The notes: generated by a model not told the origin, from the letters alone. Numbered from the stretch's first letter, positions 1-6,725 are shown. The stretch is DNA of 11,294 bases from Bacteroidales bacterium (GCA_030526445.1 JAUNCV010000039.1:1-11294), one strand, 5' to 3'. Numbers and translations are program-made.

Positions 1-356
1 TTGTCATGACGCTTGCGCTTGCTCCACTGCTTGAAACCCACAATCTGCATAGGCAGGTTGTAGAGCAGTCGCTGAAGGAAATCGCCATAAATATGCGTAC
101 AGAAGCAAATATAAATATGTAAAAATGCTTCAATAGTTCCAAAAATCCAGTTGGCCAAAGAGCCTTTAGCACCAAGCACTACACAGAAAACACCCAGGAT
201 AGCTGCAATCGCTGCAATCCAGGCATTGACTTCAGTAAAGTTACCTTTTAAAATAAAAGAAACTACCGAAAGCGTAAGTATAGCGCAAAGCAAACTCACC
301 TCAAACCAGTTGAGTGATTTGAAGGTGAGCTTGAGCAATGTATAATATTTCTTCAT
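1..356 (-). CDS. pnuC: PnuC-family vitamin/nucleoside transporter, N-terminal part (runs off the left edge)
   Basis: Inner-membrane transporter of the PnuC family, which takes up nicotinamide riboside or, in relatives (PnuT, PnuX), thiamine or riboflavin by facilitated diffusion coupled to phosphorylation in the cell. Translating the reverse strand from the ATG at 356 gives 118 open codons to the window edge. The protein begins MKKYYTLLKL and shows a hydrophobic helix at about residues 20-37 and another at about 46-62. The family-like stretch GVFCVVLGAKGSLANWIFG follows at 55-73. Next come an aromatic helix and YGDFLQRLLYNLPMQIVGF at 90-108, which resembles the PnuC 'YGD...LP.Q..G' region. 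The rest of the usual ~190-220 aa lies outside the window. It sits 45 bp behind proS. Substrate cannot be told from this part. The short gap leaves no room for a TPP riboswitch directly upstream, which slightly disfavours a thiamine-specific PnuT. Confidence 0.8.
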   Translation of the reverse strand, partial: MKKYYTLLKLTFKSLNWFEVSLLCAILTLSVVSFILKGNFTEVNAWIAAIAAILGVFCVVLGAKGSLANWIFGTIEAFLHIYICFCTHIYGDFLQRLLYNLPMQIVGFKQWSKRKRHD

Positions 357-360
357 AAAT

Positions 361-387
361 GCAAAAAATAACTTGGTTGTTTTTTGC
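361..387 (-). repeat. 8-bp perfect inverted repeat in the pnuC leader
   Basis: GCAAAAAA at 361-368 and TTTTTTGC at 380-387 form a perfect inverted repeat with an 11-nt loop. It lies between the proS stop and the pnuC ATG and ends 5 nt before the start codon. The stem is mostly A-U pairs and no separate U-tract follows, so it is a poor intrinsic terminator. It could be a weak hairpin that affects pnuC translation or the 3' end of the proS message, or chance in AT-rich DNA. Confidence 0.3.
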
Positions 388-401
388 TTGTGGAAAAAAG
401 T

Positions 402-1892
402 TTAATATGAACGTGCGAAGAGAACGCGACGAGCCGAAGGCTTACCAGTGAGCATATCTACACCTGGCTCAAGATCTGATGGGTCGTGAGCCTCGAATGG
501 GATACAACGGATAGTTGCCTTGGTCTCTGCCTTGATTCGCTCCTCGGTTTCTGGAGTTCCATCCCAGTGGCAAAGCAAGAATCCACCCTTCTCAATCTCG
601 GTCTTGAACTCCTCCCAGGTGTCAACGCGGCGAATGCAGTTATCGCGCATAGCCTTAGCCTTGGCAAAGATATTGTCCTGAATTTCATCAAGAAGAGCAA
701 CAATGCGCTCCACAATACCCTCCTGCGAAACAGTCTCCTTCTGGAGAGTATCGCGACGAACAATTTCGAGAGTGCCGTTCTCAAGGTCTCGGCCACCCAT
801 AGCAATACGCACAGGCACACCCTTGAGCTCATACTCTGAGAACTTGAAGCCAGGACGCTTGTTGTCAGCGTCGTCATACTTCACACTTACTCCCTTCTCC
901 TCGAGTGCGTCAATCCATGGCTGTATGCGTGCAGTGAGAGCAGCAAGTTCCTCGGCCTTCTTGTAGATAGGCACGATAACCACCTGAATTGGAGCCAACT
1001 TTGGAGGAAGTACGAGACCATTATCATCAGAGTGAGTCATGATGAGCGCACCCATCAAGCGTGTAGAAACACCCCATGAAGTTGCCCAAACATACTCTTG
1101 CTTATTCTCCTTGTTAGTGAAAGTTACGTCGAATGCCTTAGCAAAGTTCTGGCCGAGAAAGTGCGAAGTGCCTGCCTGCAAAGCCTTGCCGTCCTGCATC
1201 ATAGCCTCGATAGTGAAGGTGTCAAGAGCACCGGCAAAGCGCTCGTTTGGCGACTTTGGACCCTTGATAACAGGAACAGCCATATAGTTCTCAGCAAAAT
1301 CACCATACACGTTAATCATCTTCATAGCCATATCTGCAGCCTCCTCCTTGGTTGCATGAGCAGTATGACCCTCCTGCCAAAGGAACTCAGAGGTACGAAG
1401 GAACATACGTGTACGCATTTCCCAGCGCATTACGTTACACCACTGGTTGCAAACAATAGGCAAATCGCGGTGCGAAGTAATCCAGTTCTTATAGGTTGAC
1501 CAAATAATTGTCTCCGAAGTTGGACGAACAATGAGTTCCTCCTCAAGGCGAGCCTCTGGGTCAACAACAACACCCTTCTCAGCATCAGCCTTCAAACGGT
1601 AGTGAGTTACTACAGCACACTCCTTAGCGAAGCCCTCAACGTGCTCAGCCTCACGACAAAGATAAGATTTTGGGATAAGCAATGGGAAGTAAGCGTTCTT
1701 TACGCCCTGCTTCTTAAACTTGCCATCGAGGATGCTCTGCATCTTCTCCCAGATTGCATAACCGTATGGCTTGATTACCATACAACCACGAACAGCCGAC
1801 TGCTCTGCAAGATCGGCATTTACAACCAAATCATTGTACCACTTTGAATAATCGTCGGCACGTTTGGTCATCTTATCTAATTCTTTTGCCAT
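402..1892 (-). CDS. proS: Prolyl-tRNA synthetase, archaeal/eukaryal type without editing domain
   Basis: Cytoplasmic class II aminoacyl-tRNA synthetase that activates proline and charges tRNA-Pro. The 496-aa protein has the full set of class II motifs. Motif 1 is around 44-74 (GYAIWEKM to FPLLIP). The TXE loop RPTSE is at 123-127. Motif 2 contains R156-W-E158 and continues to QEGHTAH at 173-179. Motif 3, GVSTRLMGALIMTHSDDNG, is at 274-292 with R278. The anticodon-binding domain follows at about 300-400, then an extra C-terminal domain at about 410-496 that ends in tyrosine. That C-terminal domain and the lack of the long editing insert between motifs 2 and 3 mark the archaeal/eukaryal (type 3) form, usual in Bacteroidota. 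Only two cysteines, C441 and C463, remain in the C-terminal domain, so a four-cysteine zinc site is unlikely. The ATG at 1892 lies 32 bp after the OmpA-protein stop. Confidence 0.97.
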   Translation of the reverse strand: MAKELDKMTKRADDYSKWYNDLVVNADLAEQSAVRGCMVIKPYGYAIWEKMQSILDGKFKKQGVKNAYFPLLIPKSYLCREAEHVEGFAKECAVVTHYRLKADAEKGVVVDPEARLEEELIVRPTSETIIWSTYKNWITSHRDLPIVCNQWCNVMRWEMRTRMFLRTSEFLWQEGHTAHATKEEAADMAMKMINVYGDFAENYMAVPVIKGPKSPNERFAGALDTFTIEAMMQDGKALQAGTSHFLGQNFAKAFDVTFTNKENKQEYVWATSWGVSTRLMGALIMTHSDDNGLVLPPKLAPIQVVIVPIYKKAEELAALTARIQPWIDALEEKGVSVKYDDADNKRPGFKFSEYELKGVPVRIAMGGRDLENGTLEIVRRDTLQKETVSQEGIVERIVALLDEIQDNIFAKAKAMRDNCIRRVDTWEEFKTEIEKGGFLLCHWDGTPETEERIKAETKATIRCIPFEAHDPSDLEPGVDMLTGKPSARRVLFARSY

Positions 1893-1924
1893 ATTTTTAT
1901 TATTTATTTTTTTTCAGTGAGTTA

Positions 1925-2569
1925 TTATTTATCGAGTTTGTCCTTTTTGGCAAGCTTGATCATATTCTTGTTCGGAATAAGATAGAGCGAAACTCTACGA
2001 TTCTGGCGTCGTTTCTTTATGGTTTCATTGCCATTGAGCGAAATCTTGTTGCCATGACCGTATGCAAGAATATTGGCTTTTGCCACACCTTGCTGAAGCA
2101 TCCATGTCTCAATATTGCGCGAACGGGCCTCTGTCATCGACTCCAGATAGTGTTCCGAGCCATTATTGTCGCTATAGGTGGCCACAATCACAGAAGCAAT
2201 AGCATCCGAACCTCGCAGATATTTCAAAAATGGTCGGAGCGCAGCATCTGCCGAAGCTACAAGCACCGTGTCATTGTCGCTAAAAACCTCCGAGGCTGGC
2301 ATGGTAACTTTAAGCACGCAGTCATTGCTGCCAGTGAGCACGAACTTATATTTTCTATTGCGCAAACGAAGACTCTCCTTATACCAGAAGCGTTTGATAG
2401 AGACCATCACATCATAGTCGGTCGCCACAAAAGCCTTCTCACCATAAAGTTTTTCTTCGATAGCCGACATTCGTTCGAACTCCTGGGCACAAGCATTCGT
2501 GCCTCCTCCCATCGAGAAAGCAAAGATGCCGACACCAAGTAAGAACAACTTATGCCAAAGACTCTTCAT
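1925..2569 (-). CDS. Secreted OmpA-domain (peptidoglycan-binding) protein
   Basis: Probable envelope protein that binds peptidoglycan through an OmpA C-terminal domain. The first ATG in the frame is at 2626, but I chose the ATG at 2569. That start gives a 214-aa protein opening with a clear signal peptide: MKSLWHK, a hydrophobic core at about 8-20, and a likely cleavage after ACA at residue 28. The region has no good lipobox, so signal peptidase I is more likely than lipidation. Residues about 100-197 form the OmpA-like domain. D134 in YSDNNG and R149 in TEARS fit the two residues that hold diaminopimelate in the family, and GHG (171-173) and QNRRVSLYL (189-197) complete the fold. A lysine-rich tail (200-214) follows. 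There is no N-terminal beta-barrel, so it is not a full OmpA porin. It overlaps the upstream acidic gene by 20 bp, which suggests coupled translation. Confidence 0.85.
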   Translation of the reverse strand: MKSLWHKLFLLGVGIFAFSMGGGTNACAQEFERMSAIEEKLYGEKAFVATDYDVMVSIKRFWYKESLRLRNRKYKFVLTGSNDCVLKVTMPASEVFSDNDTVLVASADAALRPFLKYLRGSDAIASVIVATYSDNNGSEHYLESMTEARSRNIETWMLQQGVAKANILAYGHGNKISLNGNETIKKRRQNRRVSLYLIPNKNMIKLAKKDKLDK

Positions 2570-2858
2570 AATCCATTTCGCACTCAATGACCCAACGAAC
2601 AAGTTCTGGGTCAAATGAGAAACCATGCTTCTTACTGCTTCGCATCACAAATTCGGTGAGATCTTCCATATCGATATCCACCTCCTCGTCCTCATCAGCA
2701 TCAAGCAAACCGTTCGACTCATAATAATCGAATACAGAGTCTGAAATATAAAGCACCTCGTCATCTGTAAATTTGCCACGAGCATCCTGAGGGAGATGTT
2801 CCTGAATGTACTTTACTGCAGCAGCGTCATCAAAAACGCCATCTTCCAATTCTGCCAT
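2550..2858 (-). CDS. Small, very acidic conserved-looking protein of unknown function
   Basis: No named family recognised. From the ATG at 2858 the protein has 102 residues, about 30% of them Asp or Glu (31 by my count) against only 7 Lys/Arg. The acidic run ADEDEEVDIDMED is in the middle, and the predicted content is helical. There is no signal peptide or membrane segment, so it is probably cytoplasmic. The frame also has a TTG at 2879 that would add 7 residues. I prefer the ATG because it is preceded by the AT-rich leader usual in this phylum. The gene lies 35 bp after the lipid kinase and its stop overlaps the start of the OmpA-domain gene, so it is probably in the same transcript. High negative charge would suit a small protein-binding or chaperone-like role, but nothing in the sequence establishes that. 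Confidence 0.75.
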   Translation of the reverse strand: MAELEDGVFDDAAAVKYIQEHLPQDARGKFTDDEVLYISDSVFDYYESNGLLDADEDEEVDIDMEDLTEFVMRSSKKHGFSFDPELVRWVIECEMDYEESLA

Positions 2859-2893
2859 AGTTATATTATTTATGTTCAATATTCAAAAAAAAA

Positions 2894-3793
2894 TTATAGT
2901 CTGCCTTGTCTGTTAAGAGGAACAAGAATGCGCAGACTTGCAGCATGCATTGTTATCTCAACCGGACTCTCGAGTTTGATGGGCTCGCCATCCACATGGA
3001 AATAACCAAGCTCTTCGCTCTCAATGCGCAAATGGCGGGTCTCGAAAGTCTCAACGTGCCTGTTCTGATCGAACTGTCGGCTGATGAGCTGAATAGCCAT
3101 CACAGGGGCATTTAGCAACACAAGGAAAGGTTTTACAATGGTCACATTAAACAAACCATCCTGCTGACTGGCTCCGGGCGCTACATAGAAATGGTTCCCC
3201 CACTGAGCCGCATTGCCTACGGTTATCATAAAAGCCTCCTGCTTTATCACCTTGTGATCGGTATAAATGGTGTATGTGCGAGGCTGATAGTGGAAAGCCT
3301 TCTCTACAATGGCTCGGCCATAAGTTATCGGACCGCGCATTCCCATTTTCGAGAAGTGTTCACCAACGTCTGCATCGAAGCCTGTTCCTGCCGTCGTAAA
3401 GAAAAGGTGACCATTCACGTCGCCATAATCAATCAGCTCGCTATGGCCGTTCTTTATCACCTCAAGCGCCTCCTCCATGACAAGAGGAATTTCGGCATGA
3501 AGCGCCAGTCCATTGCCCGAACCCATCGGGATAATACCCAGTTTTACGCGGGTACATCCGGCCAAAGCACTTGCTATCTCATTGACAGTGCCATCACCGC
3601 CCACCGCCACAATCGTGTCCGAATTTCGATCAATGGCCTCCTTGGCAATCTGAAAGCCCTGGCCAGCACGTGTTGTAATATGAATGCGTACATCAAATCT
3701 CGGATAAGGGAACATTTTTGCCACAAGTGCCGGCAATTCACCCTTACCATGAGTGCCCGAAATAGGGTTAACTATGAAATCTATTCGACGCAT
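2894..3793 (-). CDS. Diacylglycerol kinase family lipid kinase (DagK/YegS-like)
   Basis: Soluble lipid kinase of the DAGK_cat superfamily, expected to phosphorylate diacylglycerol or a related lipid with ATP at the inner face of the membrane and so recycle lipid from envelope synthesis. The 299-aa length fits the family (about 290-310). Motifs in order: NPISG at 9-13, the nucleotide-binding signature GGDGTVNE at 65-72, PMGSGNGLA at 89-97, a second-domain GTGFDADVG at 136-144, APGASQQDGLF at 205-215, and FHVDGE at 265-270 near the C-terminus, which is the usual catalytic/metal region. The ATG at 3793 follows a 134-bp gap with a good promoter match, so this is probably the first gene of a unit running through the acidic protein, OmpA-domain protein and proS. 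The true lipid substrate is not known. Other members act on sphingoid bases or phosphatidylglycerol. Confidence 0.9.
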   Translation of the reverse strand: MRRIDFIVNPISGTHGKGELPALVAKMFPYPRFDVRIHITTRAGQGFQIAKEAIDRNSDTIVAVGGDGTVNEIASALAGCTRVKLGIIPMGSGNGLALHAEIPLVMEEALEVIKNGHSELIDYGDVNGHLFFTTAGTGFDADVGEHFSKMGMRGPITYGRAIVEKAFHYQPRTYTIYTDHKVIKQEAFMITVGNAAQWGNHFYVAPGASQQDGLFNVTIVKPFLVLLNAPVMAIQLISRQFDQNRHVETFETRHLRIESEELGYFHVDGEPIKLESPVEITMHAASLRILVPLNRQGRL

Positions 3794-3818
3794 AAAAATT
3801 CAAACGTAACGCAAACAA

Positions 3819-3859
3819 AAATTTATAAACGCGCGCAAATATAATAATAAATTTATAAA
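3819..3859. repeat. 11-bp direct repeats flanking the promoter box
   Basis: AAATTTATAAA occurs exactly at 3819-3829 and 3849-3859, 30 bp apart and on either side of the -7 box. Each copy contains the palindrome TTTATAAA. The arrangement could be paired regulator sites close to three helical turns apart. The region is very AT-rich, so chance is a real alternative. Confidence 0.3.
3836..3843 (-). promoter_or_regulatory. Bacteroidota -7 promoter box for the lipid kinase operon
   Basis: On the minus strand the box reads TATATTTG, an exact match to the Bacteroidota sigma-ABfr consensus TAnnTTTG. It lies 42 bp upstream of the lipid kinase ATG in an otherwise non-coding 134-bp gap. A -33 TTTG is not clear at the expected spacing. 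Transcription would start near 3829. Confidence 0.6.
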
Positions 3860-3927
3860 GTGTGAAATTTCTGCACAATAAATCAACCGGAAGTGCAACA
3901 ATTTCGGCTGTTTGACTTATTGGCCTT

Positions 3928-4110
3928 TCAAATAAAGCGAAGCACAAATCTTACTGCGCTCAGGCCAATAGCACCTAAACCGCAGTAAAGGAAGTAGCGA
4001 AAATACTCCTCATTCTGTGGCTCAGAAAACTGATATGCAATATAAAAACCGAAACAGGCTATTACGAGCACATAGAATATCCAGCGAAGGATTTTGATAA
4101 AAAGATCCAT
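3928..4110 (-). CDS. Small two-helix membrane protein, function unknown
   Basis: A 60-residue protein from the ATG at 4110. The frame extends to a TTG at 4122, adding four residues, but the ATG is a better start. Two hydrophobic segments are visible. The first is at about residues 7-26 (ILRWIFYVLVIACFGFYIAY). The second is at about 40-57 (YFLYCGLGAIGLSAVRFV). A short polar loop with SEPQNEEYFR joins them, and the ends carry Lys/Arg, so a hairpin in the inner membrane is likely. No family recognised. It follows ispG by 36 bp and is probably the last gene of the galE-ispG unit, because a 134-bp gap with a promoter comes next. Its composition matches small integral proteins rather than a toxin. 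Confidence rests on its position, length and clean hydrophobic pattern. Confidence 0.65.
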   Translation of the reverse strand: MDLFIKILRWIFYVLVIACFGFYIAYQFSEPQNEEYFRYFLYCGLGAIGLSAVRFVLRFI

Positions 4111-4146
4111 AGTAACTGTCAAGTCAAAATTTTCAAATCAGTTTTT

Positions 4147-5541
4147 TCATCTATCCTCTTTGATAAATGAAATGAGTCTCTCTACAGCCTCTTCAGTAGG
4201 AATGTTTTTTTCTACACAAACCTTTCCTTTATAGAGACTTACTCTGCCTGGACCGGCGCCAACATATCCGTAGTCTGCATCGGCCATTTCTCCAGGACCA
4301 TTCACAATGCAGCCCATAATACCTATCTTGAGCGTATTAAATCGCACATCTGTCTTGGCTGCCTCTTTTACAGCAGCTTTGATGCGAGCAATGGTCTCTT
4401 CCAAGTCATAGAGTGTTCGGCCGCAGCCTGGGCACGAAATATACTCCGTGCGGGTGAATTTTATACGGGCAGCCTGCAAAATGCTGTCAGCCAGATCTGT
4501 GAGCTGCTCTGCCGAGAAACCTGGATTGGTTATGATGAGTTTATGCGCCAAGCCGTCAATCAAAAGGGCACCAACGGTCATAGCAGCCTTGAGCTGCAGG
4601 TCTTCCATTTCAGTTTCGTTGAGCGAAAGGCTGATAGTGTCGTCCTGTATATTCTCCTTGCACTGCTGACGCAACTGTGCACACTCCTCAATAAAGCTAA
4701 CAAGTTTCTGGGCTACAGGTATTTCTCGCTCTGGGGCTTCGCTCAATGAGACACGAATCGTATCGCCAATTCCTTCGCAAAGCAAAGCACCGATACCAAG
4801 CGCGCTCTTGATGCGTCCGTCCTCGCCTTCTCCGGCTTCGGTCACACCCAGATGAAGCGGATAAGCCATACCCTCTTTCTCCATCTGCACAACCAGCAAA
4901 CGCATGGTTCGAACCATCACAACACAATTGCTGGCCTTGATCGAAATGACCACGTCATTAAACCGCTCGTCACGACAAATGCGCAGGAACTCCATGCAAG
5001 ATTCCACCATACCCTCAGGCGTATCGCCATAGCGACTCATGATTCGGTCTGAGAGCGAACCATGGTTCACACCAATACGCACCGCGGTATGATGTTCCTT
5101 GCAGATCGTAAGAAATGGTATCAGTCGTTCGCGAATCTTCTGAATCTCAGCAGCATACTCAGTGTCTGTATATTCCAGTTTCTTGAAAGTTCTGCCCGGA
5201 TCCACATAGTTGCCCGGATTGATGCGCACCTTCTCCACAATACCGGCAGCAACGTCAGCCACCTTCGCATTGAAGTGAATATCAGCCACAAGCGGAACAT
5301 TATATCCGTCTGCTCTGAGCTGATCTTCAATATTCTGAAGGTTAAGTGCCTCTTTGGTGCCCTGCGCAGTGAGGCGCACAATGTCGGCACCAGCATCCAC
5401 AATACGCTTTATCTGGGCTACACTTCCCTCAGTATCATTTGTATTGGTGTTGGTCATCGACTGCAGGCGAATAGGGTTTTCACCACCTATAGCCACACCT
5501 GCTACCTGGCAAACACTCGATTTGCGACGACTGTAACTCAT
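4147..5541 (-). CDS. ispG: 4-hydroxy-3-methylbut-2-en-1-yl diphosphate synthase, with a short form of the insert domain
   Basis: Penultimate enzyme of the MEP isoprenoid pathway: it reductively opens methylerythritol cyclodiphosphate to HMBPP using a [4Fe-4S] cluster. The N-terminal TIM-barrel domain (about 1-270) carries IRLQSMTNTNTNDTE at 24-38, RINPGNYVDP at 106-115 and RIGVNHGSLS at 155-164. The C-terminal cluster domain has C370 and C373 in SCPGCGRTLYDL, then C411 and E418 in GCIVNGPGE. These are the three cysteines and one glutamate that hold the cluster. At 464 aa it is longer than the two-domain E. coli enzyme (372) but shorter than the three-domain form, about 600 aa or more, that I expect in Bacteroides, chloroplasts and Chlamydia. 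The missing length is between about 281 and 310, where only the tail of the insert domain remains. It follows purE by 17 bp. Confidence 0.95.
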   Translation of the reverse strand: MSYSRRKSSVCQVAGVAIGGENPIRLQSMTNTNTNDTEGSVAQIKRIVDAGADIVRLTAQGTKEALNLQNIEDQLRADGYNVPLVADIHFNAKVADVAAGIVEKVRINPGNYVDPGRTFKKLEYTDTEYAAEIQKIRERLIPFLTICKEHHTAVRIGVNHGSLSDRIMSRYGDTPEGMVESCMEFLRICRDERFNDVVISIKASNCVVMVRTMRLLVVQMEKEGMAYPLHLGVTEAGEGEDGRIKSALGIGALLCEGIGDTIRVSLSEAPEREIPVAQKLVSFIEECAQLRQQCKENIQDDTISLSLNETEMEDLQLKAAMTVGALLIDGLAHKLIITNPGFSAEQLTDLADSILQAARIKFTRTEYISCPGCGRTLYDLEETIARIKAAVKEAAKTDVRFNTLKIGIMGCIVNGPGEMADADYGYVGAGPGRVSLYKGKVCVEKNIPTEEAVERLISFIKEDR

Positions 5542-5558
5542 ATTATATTATTATGATT

Positions 5559-6065
5559 TTAGTTGCACTTGTACTCGTACTTCAACTCGCGAAGTTCCTC
5601 GTTGGCTTTTACAATCTTCTGTGCGAGATTCTTCTTATATTCAACAAAACGAGCAGCCAGTTCTGGGTCAGCTACCGAAAGAATCTGCACGGCAAGAATA
5701 CCGGCATTCATAGCACCATTCAGGGCTACGGTTGCTACCGGAATGCCTGGAGGCATCTGAATCATAGCGAGCATAGCATCAAGACCCTCAATGCTACCGG
5801 TAAGAGGCACACCAATCACTGGCACTGGGGTCGAAGCGGCAACAACGCCAGCCAAGTGAGCAGCCATACCTGCACCTGCAATAATCACCTTAATACCGCG
5901 TCCGGCAGCCTGGGTTGCAAACTCCTCTACCTCTACTGGTGTGCGATGTGCTGAAAGAGCATGCATCTCAAATGGCACCTGGAAGGAATTCAAAAGATCA
6001 GCAGCTTTTTTCATAACAGGGAGGTCGCTGGTGCTACCCATAATAATGCTAACAACAGGTTTCAT
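5559..6065 (-). CDS. purE: 5-(carboxyamino)imidazole ribonucleotide mutase / AIR carboxylase subunit PurE
   Basis: Purine biosynthesis enzyme that makes CAIR (4-carboxy-AIR) in the cytoplasm. The 168-aa length is typical. MGSTSD (9-14) is the phosphate-binding loop. ALSAHRTP (36-43) holds the catalytic histidine H40. GAGMAAHLAGVVA (64-76) and VPLTG (86-90) line the active site. The C-terminal half has PPGIPVATVALNGAMNAG, which forms the octamer core. The motifs look like class I PurE (N5-CAIR mutase), which needs PurK. No purK is in this window, so use of CO2 directly (class II) cannot be excluded. The ATG at 6065 follows a 60-bp gap after the PAP2 gene, the longest gap within this unit, and ispG starts 17 bp after the stop. 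Confidence 0.95.
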   Translation of the reverse strand: MKPVVSIIMGSTSDLPVMKKAADLLNSFQVPFEMHALSAHRTPVEVEEFATQAAGRGIKVIIAGAGMAAHLAGVVAASTPVPVIGVPLTGSIEGLDAMLAMIQMPPGIPVATVALNGAMNAGILAVQILSVADPELAARFVEYKKNLAQKIVKANEELRELKYEYKCN

Positions 6066-6082
6066 AGTCAGTTATTTTTTAA

Positions 6083-6111
6083 TTTATATCGAAATATTTT
6101 TTATACCGAAA
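6083..6111. repeat. Near-identical 12-bp direct repeat upstream of purE
   Basis: TTTATATCGAAA (6083-6094) and TTTATACCGAAA (6100-6111) differ at one base and repeat with a 17-bp period in the 60-bp PAP2-purE gap. I found no exact TAnnTTTG promoter box here. The repeat may be a regulator site for purE or a chance pattern in AT-rich DNA. Confidence 0.3.
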
Positions 6112-6125
6112 ATAATATTTATGTC

Positions 6126-6725
6126 TCAGAGAAACACGAGCATAGACAAACATCCTGCCAAGGCGCCTGCCGCTACCTGTGCCAGCGTGTGGCGCTTCAG
6201 GTATAGGCGAAGGCTGCATACAAGTCCCAAAGTAACGAGCAGCACCAGCGGAATGCACAGAGGCATCATCAGCGGGAACTCGAAATAGAGCACAAATGCA
6301 ATGGTTGCCAGGGCTCCGTTGGCCATAGCATGTCCGCTTATCTTCCAGAAGAAACTTACAGCGCAAGCTATCACGGCGAGCAGTATACCTCCCTTGAAGA
6401 TACTCAGCGCCCACAACGGCAAAGCCTGCCACTGCAGCGTTATCTCAAGCACTACAAGAAAAATGATCTGCGCCAGCAGCGGAATAATGCGGTCCTTCCT
6501 GTCGTGCAGTGCCACATCCTTCACCATTTTCATTTTATAAAGGATCACTGCCAGCACCAGGGGCAATAATACGCTATAGAGCATCACCTCGCCAATGAAA
6601 GTCCACTTGGCCGAACTTCTCAGCATACACATGGGTGTAAAAGTGATGAGAAGCAACGCTGCCCAGGGCAGAGCAAGCATCGGATGAAACAGATTTACAA
6701 ATGTTTGCGCTAATTTTCTCTTCAT
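6126..6725 (-). CDS. PAP2-superfamily-like integral membrane protein
   Basis: Inner-membrane protein of 199 aa resembling the type 2 phosphatidic acid phosphatase family, whose members remove phosphate from lipids such as undecaprenyl diphosphate or lipid A precursors. About five to six hydrophobic helices are visible, at around 16-30, 48-64, 81-97, 106-126, 137-168 (possibly two) and 181-199. Partial family motifs occur in the right order: K69-x6-R76 where K-x6-RP is expected, SGH at 130-132, and R173-x5-H179. The aspartate normally four residues after that histidine is glutamine (Q183). Its 4-bp overlap with rpoN (TCAT on the plus strand, ATGA on the coding strand) implies translational coupling. 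Bacteroidota carry many short PAP2-like proteins, so the family assignment is likely, but catalytic activity is uncertain. Confidence 0.75.
   Translation of the reverse strand: MKRKLAQTFVNLFHPMLALPWAALLLITFTPMCMLRSSAKWTFIGEVMLYSVLLPLVLAVILYKMKMVKDVALHDRKDRIIPLLAQIIFLVVLEITLQWQALPLWALSIFKGGILLAVIACAVSFFWKISGHAMANGALATIAFVLYFEFPLMMPLCIPLVLLVTLGLVCSLRLYLKRHTLAQVAAGALAGCLSMLVFL

Noticed and set aside
151..345. 64-codon plus-strand frame near the left edge
   Set aside because: The opposite strand encodes a PnuC-like membrane protein in this stretch. The plus-strand product has no features.
1844..2542. 232-codon plus-strand frame opposite the OmpA-domain gene
   Set aside because: The minus strand gives a signal peptide and OmpA motifs. 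The plus-strand product is rich in His, Arg and Ile without any motif.
2569..2626. Upstream ATG at 2626 as start of the OmpA-domain protein
   Set aside because: It would put 19 polar residues before the signal peptide and lengthen the overlap with the acidic gene to 77 bp.
3191..3844. 217-codon plus-strand frame opposite the lipid kinase
   Set aside because: It is a shadow of a gene with clear GGDGTVNE and GSGNGLA motifs, and no plus-strand neighbour exists.
3884..3910. Possible terminator stem (CCGGAA / TTTCGG) after the small membrane gene
   Set aside because: The stem has a mismatch, is only about 6 bp and has no U-tract following it on the minus strand.
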